Below, piece by piece: positions 35,632 to 43,715 of a stretch of DNA of 64,000 nt; positions within the stretch are counted from its first letter, which is position 1, and every line of letters begins with the position of its first letter. The notes under the pieces are model-generated. The model was not told where the DNA came from, ran no database searches, and saw only the letters and a program-made list of their open reading frames with translations. The position numbers and the translations under genes are program-made. The stretch spans positions 310,001-374,000 of the forward strand of contig NZ_JAHKQI010000002.1 of the NCBI RefSeq assembly GCF_018860975.1, read 5' to 3'. This stretch comes from Lentibacter algarum. Its GTDB lineage: Bacteria; Pseudomonadota; Alphaproteobacteria; Rhodobacterales; Rhodobacteraceae.

Positions 35632-36927
35632 GTGTCGAAACAGGATTTCTCACTTCCAGAGGGCACGCACACGGTCGTTCTTGGCCTTGGCGATCTGAAC
35701 GGAATCATGCGTGGAAAGCGCATTCCAGCAAGCCATTGGGATACGATTTGCAAAGAGGGTAACGCGCTTTCGATTGCTCTGCTAGCGCTCGATATGACTT
35801 GCGATGTCTGGGACACGCCTTATGTCAATTTCGACAACGGCTACCCCGATATGCACATGATGCCCTACACCAAGCCCGTGGCCCTGCCGTGGGAGCCGGG
35901 GGTGGCTATGTGTTTCGCCCGCGCCGTTGGGGGTGATCATAAACCTGTACCGCTTGACCCGCGTCTGGCGCTTGAGCGTCAGGTAAAGCGTGCCGCTGAC
36001 ATGGGCATCACCGTTCAGGTTGGCACCGAGCTGGAATTCTATCTTCTTGACCCCGAAACGAACCTGCCGCGCGACAAAGGAATCAATGTCTACGGCCTCG
36101 ACCGCGCTGCCGCGATGGAGCATGTGATCGGGCCCATCCGCACTATGATCAACGAAGCGGGCATCCCGATTGAGCAATCCAACCCCGAATATGCCGCAGG
36201 GCAGGTTGAGGTAAACGTGCGCTACGACGAAGCGCTGCTCTCGGCAGATCGCCTTGTGATGTTCCGCACGATGGTCAAGCAACTGGCCCAGACGCAGGGC
36301 TACAAAGCCACCTTTATGGCCAAGCCGTTCATTGCGGAATCGGGTAGCGGTTTTCATTGTCACTATTCGCTTTGGAAGGATGGTAAGAACATCTTTGCCA
36401 CCGACGGTAAGCTGAACGAGACAGGCAAGCATTTTGTGGCTGGTCTTCAGGGCCGCATCGCGGAGACCGCGATTTGTGGTAGCATGACTGTGAACGGCTA
36501 TCGCCGTCGTCAGCCCTATACGTTCTGCCCGACGAATGCGTCGTGGGGGTATGACAACCGCACGGTTGCCTTGCGTGTGATCGAAGGGTCGGACAGTGCC
36601 GTACGTGTTGAGAAACGCGATGCAGGCGCCGATTGTAATCCCTATCTGTTGCTGGCCGCTGATATTGCGGCGGGCCTTGACGGGATCGAGGGCAAAATGC
36701 AGCCCTCTGAACCCACCATGGGCAACGCCTATGAAGAGGCCGACATTCCGCCGATCCCCACTGATCTGGGCACTGCTGTCGCCTTGGCGCGCGAGTCTGC
36801 GTGGCTCAAGGACCTGCTGGGCGACCATCTGCACGAGATCGTTTGCCAGCAATCCGAGCGTGAGCTTGAGTTCTTTGCGAACCAGGTGACCGAAGTGGAA
36901 ATACAACGTTATCTGGATGCGTTCTGA
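35632..36927 (+). CDS. Glutamine-synthetase-family ligase (PuuA / gamma-glutamyl-amine synthetase-like)
   Basis: 431 residues from GTG at 35632 (GGGAGG 5 bases upstream). Glutamine synthetase catalytic-domain motifs are present: GTELEFYLLDPE, QVEVNVRYDEALLSADR, GSGFHCHYSLW and VEKRDAGADCNPYLLLAADI. The early DLNGIMRGKRIP segment and the replacement of the normal RxPxxSCNPY by a GADCNPY form are shared with gamma-glutamylputrescine synthetase-type ligases rather than nitrogen-assimilating GlnA. It heads the operon that encodes the shell proteins (its stop overlaps the BMC-P start), so ligation of glutamate to an amine is probably the entry step of this pathway. Confidence 0.88.
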   Translation: MSKQDFSLPEGTHTVVLGLGDLNGIMRGKRIPASHWDTICKEGNALSIALLALDMTCDVWDTPYVNFDNGYPDMHMMPYTKPVALPWEPGVAMCFARAVGGDHKPVPLDPRLALERQVKRAADMGITVQVGTELEFYLLDPETNLPRDKGINVYGLDRAAAMEHVIGPIRTMINEAGIPIEQSNPEYAAGQVEVNVRYDEALLSADRLVMFRTMVKQLAQTQGYKATFMAKPFIAESGSGFHCHYSLWKDGKNIFATDGKLNETGKHFVAGLQGRIAETAICGSMTVNGYRRRQPYTFCPTNASWGYDNRTVALRVIEGSDSAVRVEKRDAGADCNPYLLLAADIAAGLDGIEGKMQPSEPTMGNAYEEADIPPIPTDLGTAVALARESAWLKDLLGDHLHEIVCQQSERELEFFANQVTEVEIQRYLDAF

Positions 36928-37199
36928 TGCGGTTGGGTAAAGTCATTGGCACAGTGACCGCAACCGTGAAGGACCCGCAAATTGCGGCCAAACCTTTGTT
37001 GGTCGTCGATGTGATCACCGCAGCGGGCAAAGTGTCCGAGCCGTCTGTCGTGGCGGTGGATACTGTCGGCGCGGGGGTGGGCGACCGCGTGATAATCACG
37101 CAAGGCAGTGCTGCTCGCATCCCGCAAGGCACGGCAACATCACCGATTGATGCAACAATTATCGCCGTTGTGGACACAGTCCAGACGGCCAAAACCTGA
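36927..37199 (+). CDS. Microcompartment shell vertex protein (BMC-P, EutN/CcmL family)
   Basis: 90 residues: [60 protein letters not shown], then [14 protein letters not shown]. This is the complete EutN/CcmL fold at its usual length. Five copies cap each vertex of the icosahedral shell. The start codon overlaps the stop of the ligase gene by one base. Only one BMC-P gene is present, where many metabolosome loci carry several. Confidence 0.95.
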   Translation: MRLGKVIGTVTATVKDPQIAAKPLLVVDVITAAGKVSEPSVVAVDTVGAGVGDRVIITQGSAARIPQGTATSPIDATIIAVVDTVQTAKT

Positions 37200-37219
37200 A
37201 AATCCTGAAGGAGAAGACA

Positions 37220-37528
37220 ATGGCGAAACCAGCAGCAGGCCAAGCGGCCCTTGGTATGATTGAAACACGCGGGCTTGTGGCCTCGATTGAGGGTGCGGAT
37301 GCGATGGCAAAAGCGGCCAACGTCCAGATTGTTGGCCAAACCAAAGCAGGCGGGGGTCTGATCACCACTCTCGTGCGCGGTGAAGTCGGCGCGGTGAAAG
37401 CAGCCACCGATGCGGGTGCCACAGCGGCGCATAAAGTAGGCGAGGTTGTCTCGGTCCACGTGATCGCTCGCCCCCATGACGAGCTTGAAGCCATTCTTGA
37501 CGCCCTTGGTGCAGGCAGCGCTGACTGA
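37220..37528 (+). CDS. Microcompartment shell hexamer protein (BMC-H)
   Basis: 102 residues of a canonical single BMC domain: [79 protein letters not shown]. The pore loop reads KAGGGL where many homologues have K(I/V)GSGL. GGAGAAG precedes the ATG, predicting strong translation as expected for the main facet tile. It is the only BMC-H in the window. Confidence 0.96.
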   Translation: MAKPAAGQAALGMIETRGLVASIEGADAMAKAANVQIVGQTKAGGGLITTLVRGEVGAVKAATDAGATAAHKVGEVVSVHVIARPHDELEAILDALGAGSAD

Positions 37529-37552
37529 TCCATAGCACCGAAAGGATAACCC

Positions 37553-38719
37553 ATGAGCGGGTTTGAAGAATTCACCGAGGCGGTCGCGACAGTGTCCGTC
37601 AACGAGAGAGCCGCGTCCGGCCCCGACTTGAGCAAAGTCGCGGTGCTGGGCGGTGGGGCTGATGCATGTCTTTTGGCGGCACTTGCGCTGTCCGAAGGGG
37701 CGGAGGTCACTTTGTTCTCGGCCTACGGGACGGAATTGGAGGCCATTCGCGCATCGAGCGGCATCTCATTGCGTGGGGCGGGTCCGGTTGGAACCTATCA
37801 GGTGGATCGCGAACGCGGCCCGTCCATCCAAACCACCGCCGAGCTTGACCGTGCGGTTGGCCGGGCCGATGTGATCTTCCTCACGGGGCCCGTTCACAAA
37901 TATCGAACCTATGCGATGGTTCTGGCCGATCACCTCGCGGATGGCCAAATTATCGTCTTGCCCGAAGGCCGCTCACTCGGCGCGCTGGAAACAGCCTGGC
38001 TGTTGCGTACGGGCGGCTGCACCGCAGATGTTACGATTGTCGAGGCGCAGGGGCTGCCTTTCTGGGTCGACGCCAAAGGCACTGTGCTGACGCTGACCGA
38101 ACGCTCCCAGATTCCTGCGGCGACGCTTCCTGCGGGTCGCAATGAGGTTATCGCCGCTTTGGGCCAGTTGATGCCTCGCCTGAGCGCAACAGATTCCGTG
38201 TTGGCCTCTGGCTTTGCCGATGGGTCTGCCTTGGTCGAACTGCCAGCACTTTTGATGGCGGGCGAGGGATCGAAGCTGCCGATGGGTGCTGTAGCACTGC
38301 CCGAGAACGATACCTTCGCCGCCAGCCTTGGCGTGCAGCAGCGGAGCGTGATTGATCAGCTTGCTGGAGAGCGGCGCGCCGTGGCCAAAGCCTTTGGTGT
38401 GCGCAATCTGCCTGATACAGACACGTGGATCACACAATATGCGGGTGCGTTCAAGGGGGCTGCCGCGCGGCCTCTGCCTACGCAAATTGAACAAACGCTG
38501 CGCGACGGCGTCATCGGGTCGCTCATCCCGCTTATCTCGGCCGCGGCACTCACGTCAACGCCTGTGCCTGTGACGCAGGCCATCGTGACGTTGGCGGCGG
38601 CTGTACTGCCAGCGGATGTGGCCTCGGCGGGGCGGCGTCTTGAGACGATCGGCATTACCGCCACCGATATCGACACAGCGCGCAAAGCGATGGACACCAT
38701 CGCAAAGGGAGGTCGCTAA
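37553..38719 (+). CDS. Opine/octopine-dehydrogenase-like NAD(P)-binding protein
   Basis: 388 residues. After an N-terminal stretch of about 30 residues (MSGFEEFTEAVATVSVNERA), which could be an amphipathic cargo helix, a Rossmann domain begins with VAVLGGGADACLLAALALS. A C-terminal helical domain typical of the octopine/nopaline dehydrogenase and 6-phosphogluconate-dehydrogenase-like superfamily follows (TLREGVI-like LRDGVIGSLIPLISAA, LETIGI). Opine dehydrogenases join or split an amino acid and a keto acid through a secondary amine, which would suit N-alkylglutamate chemistry. The exact activity is unknown. AAAGGA precedes the start. Confidence 0.7.
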   Translation: MSGFEEFTEAVATVSVNERAASGPDLSKVAVLGGGADACLLAALALSEGAEVTLFSAYGTELEAIRASSGISLRGAGPVGTYQVDRERGPSIQTTAELDRAVGRADVIFLTGPVHKYRTYAMVLADHLADGQIIVLPEGRSLGALETAWLLRTGGCTADVTIVEAQGLPFWVDAKGTVLTLTERSQIPAATLPAGRNEVIAALGQLMPRLSATDSVLASGFADGSALVELPALLMAGEGSKLPMGAVALPENDTFAASLGVQQRSVIDQLAGERRAVAKAFGVRNLPDTDTWITQYAGAFKGAAARPLPTQIEQTLRDGVIGSLIPLISAAALTSTPVPVTQAIVTLAAAVLPADVASAGRRLETIGITATDIDTARKAMDTIAKGGR

Positions 38720-40098
38720 TGGATGCTGATCTGAAATCTATCGCCGCCGCTCGCCGAACTGCTGAAAAGGCGTTTGACGCCTACAAAGCATTCCTTGGCA
38801 CCGATCCTGCTCATGTGGACGCGATTGTCGATGCGATGGCATTGGCGATTGAACCTGAGGCGACACGCCTTGGCGAACTGGCCGTCGAGGAAACAGGCTA
38901 CGGCAATGTGCCTGACAAGCGGGTGAAGAACCTCTTTAACGCCTTGTCAGTCGCGGATTATCTGCGCGACATCACCACGCTGGGCATGCTCTGGAAAGAC
39001 GATCGCACCAAGATCGCGGCCTTTGGTGAGCCAATGGGCGTCGTGGCGGCGCTGATCCCCGTGACTAACCCCACCTCGACGATTATTTACAAGGTGTTGT
39101 CGGCGGTCAAAGCGGGCAATGCGATCATCTGTGCGCCGCACCCGCGCGGCTTGCGCTCGGGTCAGGAAACGGTCCGCATCATGGCGCAAGTAGCCGAGCA
39201 AATGGGCGCGCCTAAGGGGCTGATCCAGTGTCTTGACGAGGTTACGATTGCGGGCACCGCCGAGTTGATGAAGCACAAACGCACCTCGATTGTGATGGCC
39301 ACAGGCGGGCCGGCAATGGTCAAGGCGGCCTATTCCTCGGGCAAGCCCACGCTGGCTGTCGGGGCGGGTAACGTGCCCTGCTACGTGCATAAATCCATGG
39401 CGAAGGAACTGGACGAAGTGGCCGAAATGGTCGTGATGTCCAAGAGCTTTGATTACGGCACCGCCTGTGTGTCCGAGCAAGCCGTTGTGGCAGATCCGCA
39501 GATCGCTTCCGAATTGCGCGTGCAGCTCAAACTGAATGGCGCATATTTCTTGACACCCGCTGAGGCCGCGGCTCTCGCCAAGGTTATATTTGTGCGCAAG
39601 CAGGCGATGAACCCCGAATTTGTCGGGCGCTCTCCCCAAGACCTCGCGGACGCGGCGGGCTTCTCGATCCCGCCGAAGACGCGCATTCTGGTGTCTGAGG
39701 AAACCGAAGTCGGGTGGCAAGCGCCGCTGTCTGCCGAAAAGCTGAACCCTGTTCTGGCGTTCTATGTGGCCAAAGACAGTGATCACGGCATTGAGCTGGC
39801 GCAATCCATCGCCAAATTTGAGGGCTGGGGGCACTCGTCTGTGGTGCATTCCAACGACCCGTCTATCGTGGCGCGTTTTGCCACTGTGCCCACGGGCCGC
39901 GTATTGGTGAATACGCCCGGCATTCTTGGCGGCATGGGTTACTCGACTGATCTTGAGCCGTCTTTCATGCTGGGCACCGGTACGTGGTCGGGTTCGATCA
40001 CATCAGACAACGTCACGGCCTTGCACCTGATCAATATCAAGCGCGTGGCCTATCAAAGCCGACCCTGGCGCGACATCTACGAACAATACGGAGAATAA
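38719..40098 (+). CDS. CoA-acylating aldehyde dehydrogenase (PduP/EutE/SauS-like), probable BMC core enzyme
   Basis: 459 residues. The active-site Cys250 lies in SKSFDYGTACVSEQ; the cofactor region is GAGNVPCYV, and the C-terminal block LGTGTWSGSITSDNVTALHL, INIKRVAYQ is typical of acylating enzymes that form acyl-CoA from an aldehyde with NAD+ and CoA. The cysteine context is closest to sulfoacetaldehyde- or acetaldehyde-type acylating enzymes. It is encoded between the opine-dehydrogenase-like and BMC-T genes, overlapping the former by one base (TAATG), and is the aldehyde-consuming step expected inside the shell. Confidence 0.92.
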   Translation: MDADLKSIAAARRTAEKAFDAYKAFLGTDPAHVDAIVDAMALAIEPEATRLGELAVEETGYGNVPDKRVKNLFNALSVADYLRDITTLGMLWKDDRTKIAAFGEPMGVVAALIPVTNPTSTIIYKVLSAVKAGNAIICAPHPRGLRSGQETVRIMAQVAEQMGAPKGLIQCLDEVTIAGTAELMKHKRTSIVMATGGPAMVKAAYSSGKPTLAVGAGNVPCYVHKSMAKELDEVAEMVVMSKSFDYGTACVSEQAVVADPQIASELRVQLKLNGAYFLTPAEAAALAKVIFVRKQAMNPEFVGRSPQDLADAAGFSIPPKTRILVSEETEVGWQAPLSAEKLNPVLAFYVAKDSDHGIELAQSIAKFEGWGHSSVVHSNDPSIVARFATVPTGRVLVNTPGILGGMGYSTDLEPSFMLGTGTWSGSITSDNVTALHLINIKRVAYQSRPWRDIYEQYGE

Positions 40099-40101
40099 CC
40101 C

Positions 40102-40725
40102 ATGAGCGGTATTACCATTCGCGCGTTGATGCAGATCGACAACCTGCAACCCAAATTCGCAGCCTACAACGGCGCAACTGTGCAAGGCTCTGTCCCCTTG
40201 TCGGGCGACACAGTGTTGATCGGGGAGTTCGCTCCCGGCAACGGCGTGTTCACCCTGATTGACCGCGCTTTGAAAGCGTCTTCGGTTGAGGCAACGACGC
40301 AGTTGGTGGAGCGCGAGTTCGGCTTTTTCATCCTGCGCTCGCCGTCCAACGCAGAGGTGTCCGCCGCGCGAGACGCAATCTTGTCAGAGCTGGGACAAAC
40401 AATGGCAGACCGTCAAAAACCGGTCGTGACCACAACGCAAACCATCACAAGCGTGGAGCCCTATCAGGCGCAGCTTTTGAACAAATGGCGAAAGGGATCA
40501 TTGTTGGTGCCGGGCCAAACACTGGGCATCATTGAATGCGCGCCCGCCGCTTATATCTCGATTGCCGCCAACGAGGCCGAGAAAGCCGCCGAGATCGACA
40601 TTATCGAGGTGCGCGCGGTAGGCCGCTTTGGTCGTCTCTTTATATCTGGCTCCGAGAACTCTGTCGCGCAGGGTATGGAAGCCGCCGTTCAGGCAATTGA
40701 ATCCATCGACGGTGTGAGCGCCTGA
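40102..40725 (+). CDS. Microcompartment shell tandem-domain protein (BMC-T)
   Basis: 207 residues made of two BMC domains. Half 1 reads TIRALMQIDNLQPKFAAYNG, LVEREFGFFILRSPSNAEV; half 2 reads TITSVEPYQAQLLNKWRKGS, LGIIECAPAAYISIAANEAE, ISGSENSVAQGMEAAVQ. From memory of the family it resembles the tandem shell protein of the mycobacterial aminopropanol (RMM) compartments more than EutL/PduB. BMC-T trimers may act as gated pores for cofactors. The start follows the aldehyde dehydrogenase gene by 3 bases. Confidence 0.9.
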   Translation: MSGITIRALMQIDNLQPKFAAYNGATVQGSVPLSGDTVLIGEFAPGNGVFTLIDRALKASSVEATTQLVEREFGFFILRSPSNAEVSAARDAILSELGQTMADRQKPVVTTTQTITSVEPYQAQLLNKWRKGSLLVPGQTLGIIECAPAAYISIAANEAEKAAEIDIIEVRAVGRFGRLFISGSENSVAQGMEAAVQAIESIDGVSA

Positions 40726-41909
40726 TGAGCACCAAGCGCGTCATAGGGGCCGAAGCGCTGGAGGATGCGCGCCAAAGGGGCCGCAACCAGTTCGAGGTTC
40801 TGCCCGGTGATATCGTCACCGCCATGGCGCGTGAGACGGCAGCCCGCATTGGCATCCAGCTTGTGGACGGGCCGATTGAAAAACCAAGCGCCCCTGTCAC
40901 GGATGGCGCGACTGCTTTGCGGCGTGGCTTATACCGGCGTTCTCCCCGCTGGGTCACGCCGCAGGCGTCAAAATCTACGCGACCTCGCCGGTTGCGCAAA
41001 CTGGCGCTTGTGGGGGCAGGGGGCGTGGGCGCCAATATCGCGCATCTGGCCGCGAACCGCGATATGGCTGATGACATCACGCTGATTGATATCGCACCGG
41101 GTGTGGCCGAAGCTATGGCGCTTGATCTGAACCATGCCAGCGGCATCACCGGCTCGCGGGCGCGCTGTGTTGGCAGCACGGATTTGGCGATGGTCGCAGG
41201 TGCGGAAGTGATTGTCGTCACCGCAGGGCGCGCGCGCGGTCCGGGTATGACGCGCGCTGATCTGATCGACGTTAATGCGCGCGTGATGCGCAGCACTGCC
41301 GAAGTGATCAAGACCCAAGCGCCCGACGCTATTGTGATCGTCGTCACCAACCCGCTGGATGAAATGACGGTCGAGATGCTGCGCGCCACAGGCTTTCCGC
41401 GCGAACGGGTTTTGGGCATGGCGGGTACCTTGGACAGTTCACGCTTTCGCAACGCTTTGGCGATGGCGGCGGGGGTGACCCCCGCGGATGTGACCGCGTT
41501 CACTTTGGGCAGCCACGGCGACGAGATGGCGCCCATCCCCAGCCACGCCCGCATCAAGGGCCGCGCACTTTCGGCGTTCCTGAGCGAAGAACAGATTGCG
41601 GCCTGCGTCAAAGACGCGATTACAGGCGGCGGACAGGTTGTTGCATTGAAAAAAACAGGGTCAGCGACGGTTGCTCCTGCACATTCATCCATCGAATTGA
41701 TTGACCACATTCGCGGGGCGGCATTGGGGTCTGTGCCTGTGTCCGTCATGCTCGAGGGGGAGTTCGGGATCGACGGTGTCGTTCTGGGCGTTCCAGCGCA
41801 TCTTGGCGCAAAAGGTCTGGTTGCGATTGACGAAATCCGCCTGACCCAGACGGAGCAGGCGGCCCTGAATACTGCCGCTGAGGCGATCCGCACCCGGCTT
41901 GGGCTATGA
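40725..41909 (+). CDS. Malate/lactate dehydrogenase homologue with BMC cargo-like N-terminal extension
   Basis: 394 residues. Residues about 92-394 are an LDH/MDH domain with intact chemistry: Rossmann GAGGVGANIA (98-107), Arg171 in TAGRARGPGMTR at the malate-specificity position, VTNPLDE, Asp237 and Arg240 in GTLDSSR, His264 in LGSHGDE. Residues 1-50 (VIGAEALEDARQRGRNQFEV, LPGDIVTAMARETAARIGI) are foreign to MDH but resemble the short conserved segment found on several microcompartment-associated proteins (EutQ-like, PGxIVTxxAR pattern). A proline/arginine-rich linker (about 51-91) joins them. It could recycle NADH to NAD+ inside the shell using oxaloacetate. Confidence 0.88.
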   Translation: MSTKRVIGAEALEDARQRGRNQFEVLPGDIVTAMARETAARIGIQLVDGPIEKPSAPVTDGATALRRGLYRRSPRWVTPQASKSTRPRRLRKLALVGAGGVGANIAHLAANRDMADDITLIDIAPGVAEAMALDLNHASGITGSRARCVGSTDLAMVAGAEVIVVTAGRARGPGMTRADLIDVNARVMRSTAEVIKTQAPDAIVIVVTNPLDEMTVEMLRATGFPRERVLGMAGTLDSSRFRNALAMAAGVTPADVTAFTLGSHGDEMAPIPSHARIKGRALSAFLSEEQIAACVKDAITGGGQVVALKKTGSATVAPAHSSIELIDHIRGAALGSVPVSVMLEGEFGIDGVVLGVPAHLGAKGLVAIDEIRLTQTEQAALNTAAEAIRTRLGL

Positions 41910-42313
41910 GCGTGCGTGTCTACCAATCGGGTGGGCGGTTTGAAGAAGCTGCCAGCTATGCCCGCGCAAAACGCGTAGGCCCGTTCGTCTATATCGCAGG
42001 CACCACCGCCATCGAGCCTACGGGCAAAATCCACGCGCCCTATGACGTCTATGCGCAGTCAACCTATATTCTTGGCCGTATTGAAGAGTTCCTAAAGGAA
42101 GTCGGTGCCGAGCGCCGCCATGTCATGCGCAGCCGGTGCTACCTGCCAGACCTGTCGCAGGCGGCGGGCCTCGTCAAAGCGCATGGTGCGTTCTTTGCGG
42201 GAATCATGCCAGCTATGACAGCGGTAGAGGCCAAGCTGACCCAAGACGGTTTGATGGTAGAGATTGATGTGGATGCGATTGTGCATGACCCAACAGGTCA
42301 AATTTCGTTCTAG
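41906..42313 (+). CDS. RidA-family protein lacking the catalytic arginine
   Basis: 135 residues of the YjgF/YER057c/UK114 fold (VGPFVYIAGTTAIEPTGKIH; TYILGRIEEFLKEVGAERRH; MRSRCYLPDLSQ). In canonical RidA the C-terminal motif is PARS/T, with Arg holding the carboxylate of the enamine/imine. Here it reads PAMT with Met104, as in the Arg-lacking Rid subfamilies. It overlaps the malate-dehydrogenase-like gene by 4 bases and closes the shell operon. Possibly it acts on a non-amino-acid imine, or binds a ligand. Confidence 0.85.
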   Translation: MSVRVYQSGGRFEEAASYARAKRVGPFVYIAGTTAIEPTGKIHAPYDVYAQSTYILGRIEEFLKEVGAERRHVMRSRCYLPDLSQAAGLVKAHGAFFAGIMPAMTAVEAKLTQDGLMVEIDVDAIVHDPTGQISF

Positions 42314-42378
42314 CCGCTTCAAAAATCGGCTTTGCCTCAACAAAAACGTTGAAACGCGGGTCATTCAGTGTACGGTGT

Positions 42379-42390
42379 ACTGTATACAGT
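42379..42390. promoter_or_regulatory. GntR operator candidate 4 (before the importer genes)
   Basis: ACTGTATACAGT, a perfect 12-base palindrome, 40 bases before the start of the binding-protein gene and after the end of the shell operon. It links the importer to the same regulator. Confidence 0.75.
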
Positions 42391-42429
42391 CGACAAAAGA
42401 TGCGACGATCAACCACAGGGAGACGCTAA

Positions 42430-43704
42430 ATGATAAAAGTAACGGCAACATCCGCCTTGGCGATTATATGCGCCACGATGGCGGCGGCAGAGGTGAAGGT
42501 GGGCTTTATCGGCTCGCTGTCCTCGGACACAGGGCTGAGCACATTGCGCGGCGCGGAAATCGCGATCGAAGAGCTGAACGCGGCGGGCGGCATGAACGGC
42601 GAACAGATCGTAATGGTTACCGCCGATACGTCAGAGGATCCGACCGAAGGCGTCAAAGCCTATGAATATCTGGCGGAGACCGAGGAAGTTGATTTCATCA
42701 TCTCAGGCTCGATCGACGATGTGTCGCTGGCGTGGATGCCGCGTATGCAGGAATTCCAGATCCCGACGCTAGACACTTGGACCAGCTATATCGGCATCAT
42801 CGACATGGTTGTCGAAGACCCTGAAACGATGGCGCCCTACTTTATGAACATCGCCTCGGACGAGGCTTTGGCGACGCTCTATATCAACTTTGGCGCGGAT
42901 GTGCTGAAGGGGCAGATGGGCTGGGAAAGCACAGTCATTCTGGCCGAGGACACCGCCTTCGGTGAGGCGATCACCGGTCTGATCACCGACGCACTTGGCC
43001 CTGTTGCGGGGATCAAGACGACCGAGATCATAAAATATGACGTAAACACGGTCGATTTTGCGCCGCTGTTCAGTCGCGCGCAGGAAACGGGCGCCGACTT
43101 TATCTATCAGGTTAGTACGGTAAATTCTCAGGTTGTCTCGTCGCAATATGTGAAGCTGCAAGTGCCGATGCCCATGACCGGCGTGAACGTTGGCGCGTTG
43201 GGGCTTGAGTATTGGGAAGACACGGGCGGTGCCGGTGGCGGTATCTCGACCCTGTCGCCTGTGCCGTCGGTTGGGTTCGAGCTTGACCCCGTCAGCCAAT
43301 CCTTCGTCGACACCTATCAGGCGAAATACACCAGCCGTCCGGTTATGCCGCACTTTAACGGGTTCAACGCCTATCACGGCCTCAAGCAAGCGATGGCTGC
43401 GGCCGAAACTGCTGGTGGCTTTGGCGATGTAAAGGCCTGGTCTGCCGAAATGAAAAAGCAGGACCTTGTGCTTGAAAAAGACGGCAAGCTTTGGCTGCGC
43501 TACGGCTTTTGGGGCGATGATGAAGTCGAGGAAGTTACAGGGCGAACATATCCGCACAATGCCCGGTTTGACCTGACGTCACCTTACGAGGATGCGCAGC
43601 CGTCGATGGTTGTGGTCCAGTGGAAAGAAGACGGGTCCGTCGGTGTGGTCTATCCGTTCGAATACGCAACGACCGAGTTCACTATCCCTAGCTGGGTCAA
43701 GTAA
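42430..43704 (+). CDS. ABC transporter substrate-binding protein of the microcompartment locus
   Basis: 424 residues. A short signal peptide (MIKVTATSALAIICATMAAA) is followed by a Peripla_BP_6 fold (VKVGFIGSLSSDTGLSTLRG; AEIAIEELNAAGG). A run of acidic residues and aromatic side chains (MPRMQEFQIPTLDTWTSYIG; YWEDTGG) line the expected cleft, which would suit a cationic amine; this is suggestive only. First gene of a complete five-gene importer under operator 4. Confidence 0.88.
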   Translation: MIKVTATSALAIICATMAAAEVKVGFIGSLSSDTGLSTLRGAEIAIEELNAAGGMNGEQIVMVTADTSEDPTEGVKAYEYLAETEEVDFIISGSIDDVSLAWMPRMQEFQIPTLDTWTSYIGIIDMVVEDPETMAPYFMNIASDEALATLYINFGADVLKGQMGWESTVILAEDTAFGEAITGLITDALGPVAGIKTTEIIKYDVNTVDFAPLFSRAQETGADFIYQVSTVNSQVVSSQYVKLQVPMPMTGVNVGALGLEYWEDTGGAGGGISTLSPVPSVGFELDPVSQSFVDTYQAKYTSRPVMPHFNGFNAYHGLKQAMAAAETAGGFGDVKAWSAEMKKQDLVLEKDGKLWLRYGFWGDDEVEEVTGRTYPHNARFDLTSPYEDAQPSMVVVQWKEDGSVGVVYPFEYATTEFTIPSWVK

Positions 43705-43715
43705 CCCACTCCTTC

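Noticed and set aside
35782-36906. 374-codon open frame on the minus strand opposite the glutamine-synthetase-like gene
   Set aside because: Shadow frame; no start context, no family resemblance.
35632-36927. Reading the glutamine-synthetase homologue as housekeeping GlnA
   Set aside because: The DLNGIMRGKR and GADCNPY motifs are those of gamma-glutamyl-amine ligases, and it is the first gene of the shell operon.
40640-42034. Long open frame (464 codons) on the minus strand opposite the malate-dehydrogenase-like gene
   Set aside because: Composition is a reverse shadow of a GC-rich gene; no ribosome site or motifs, and the plus-strand gene has intact catalytic residues.
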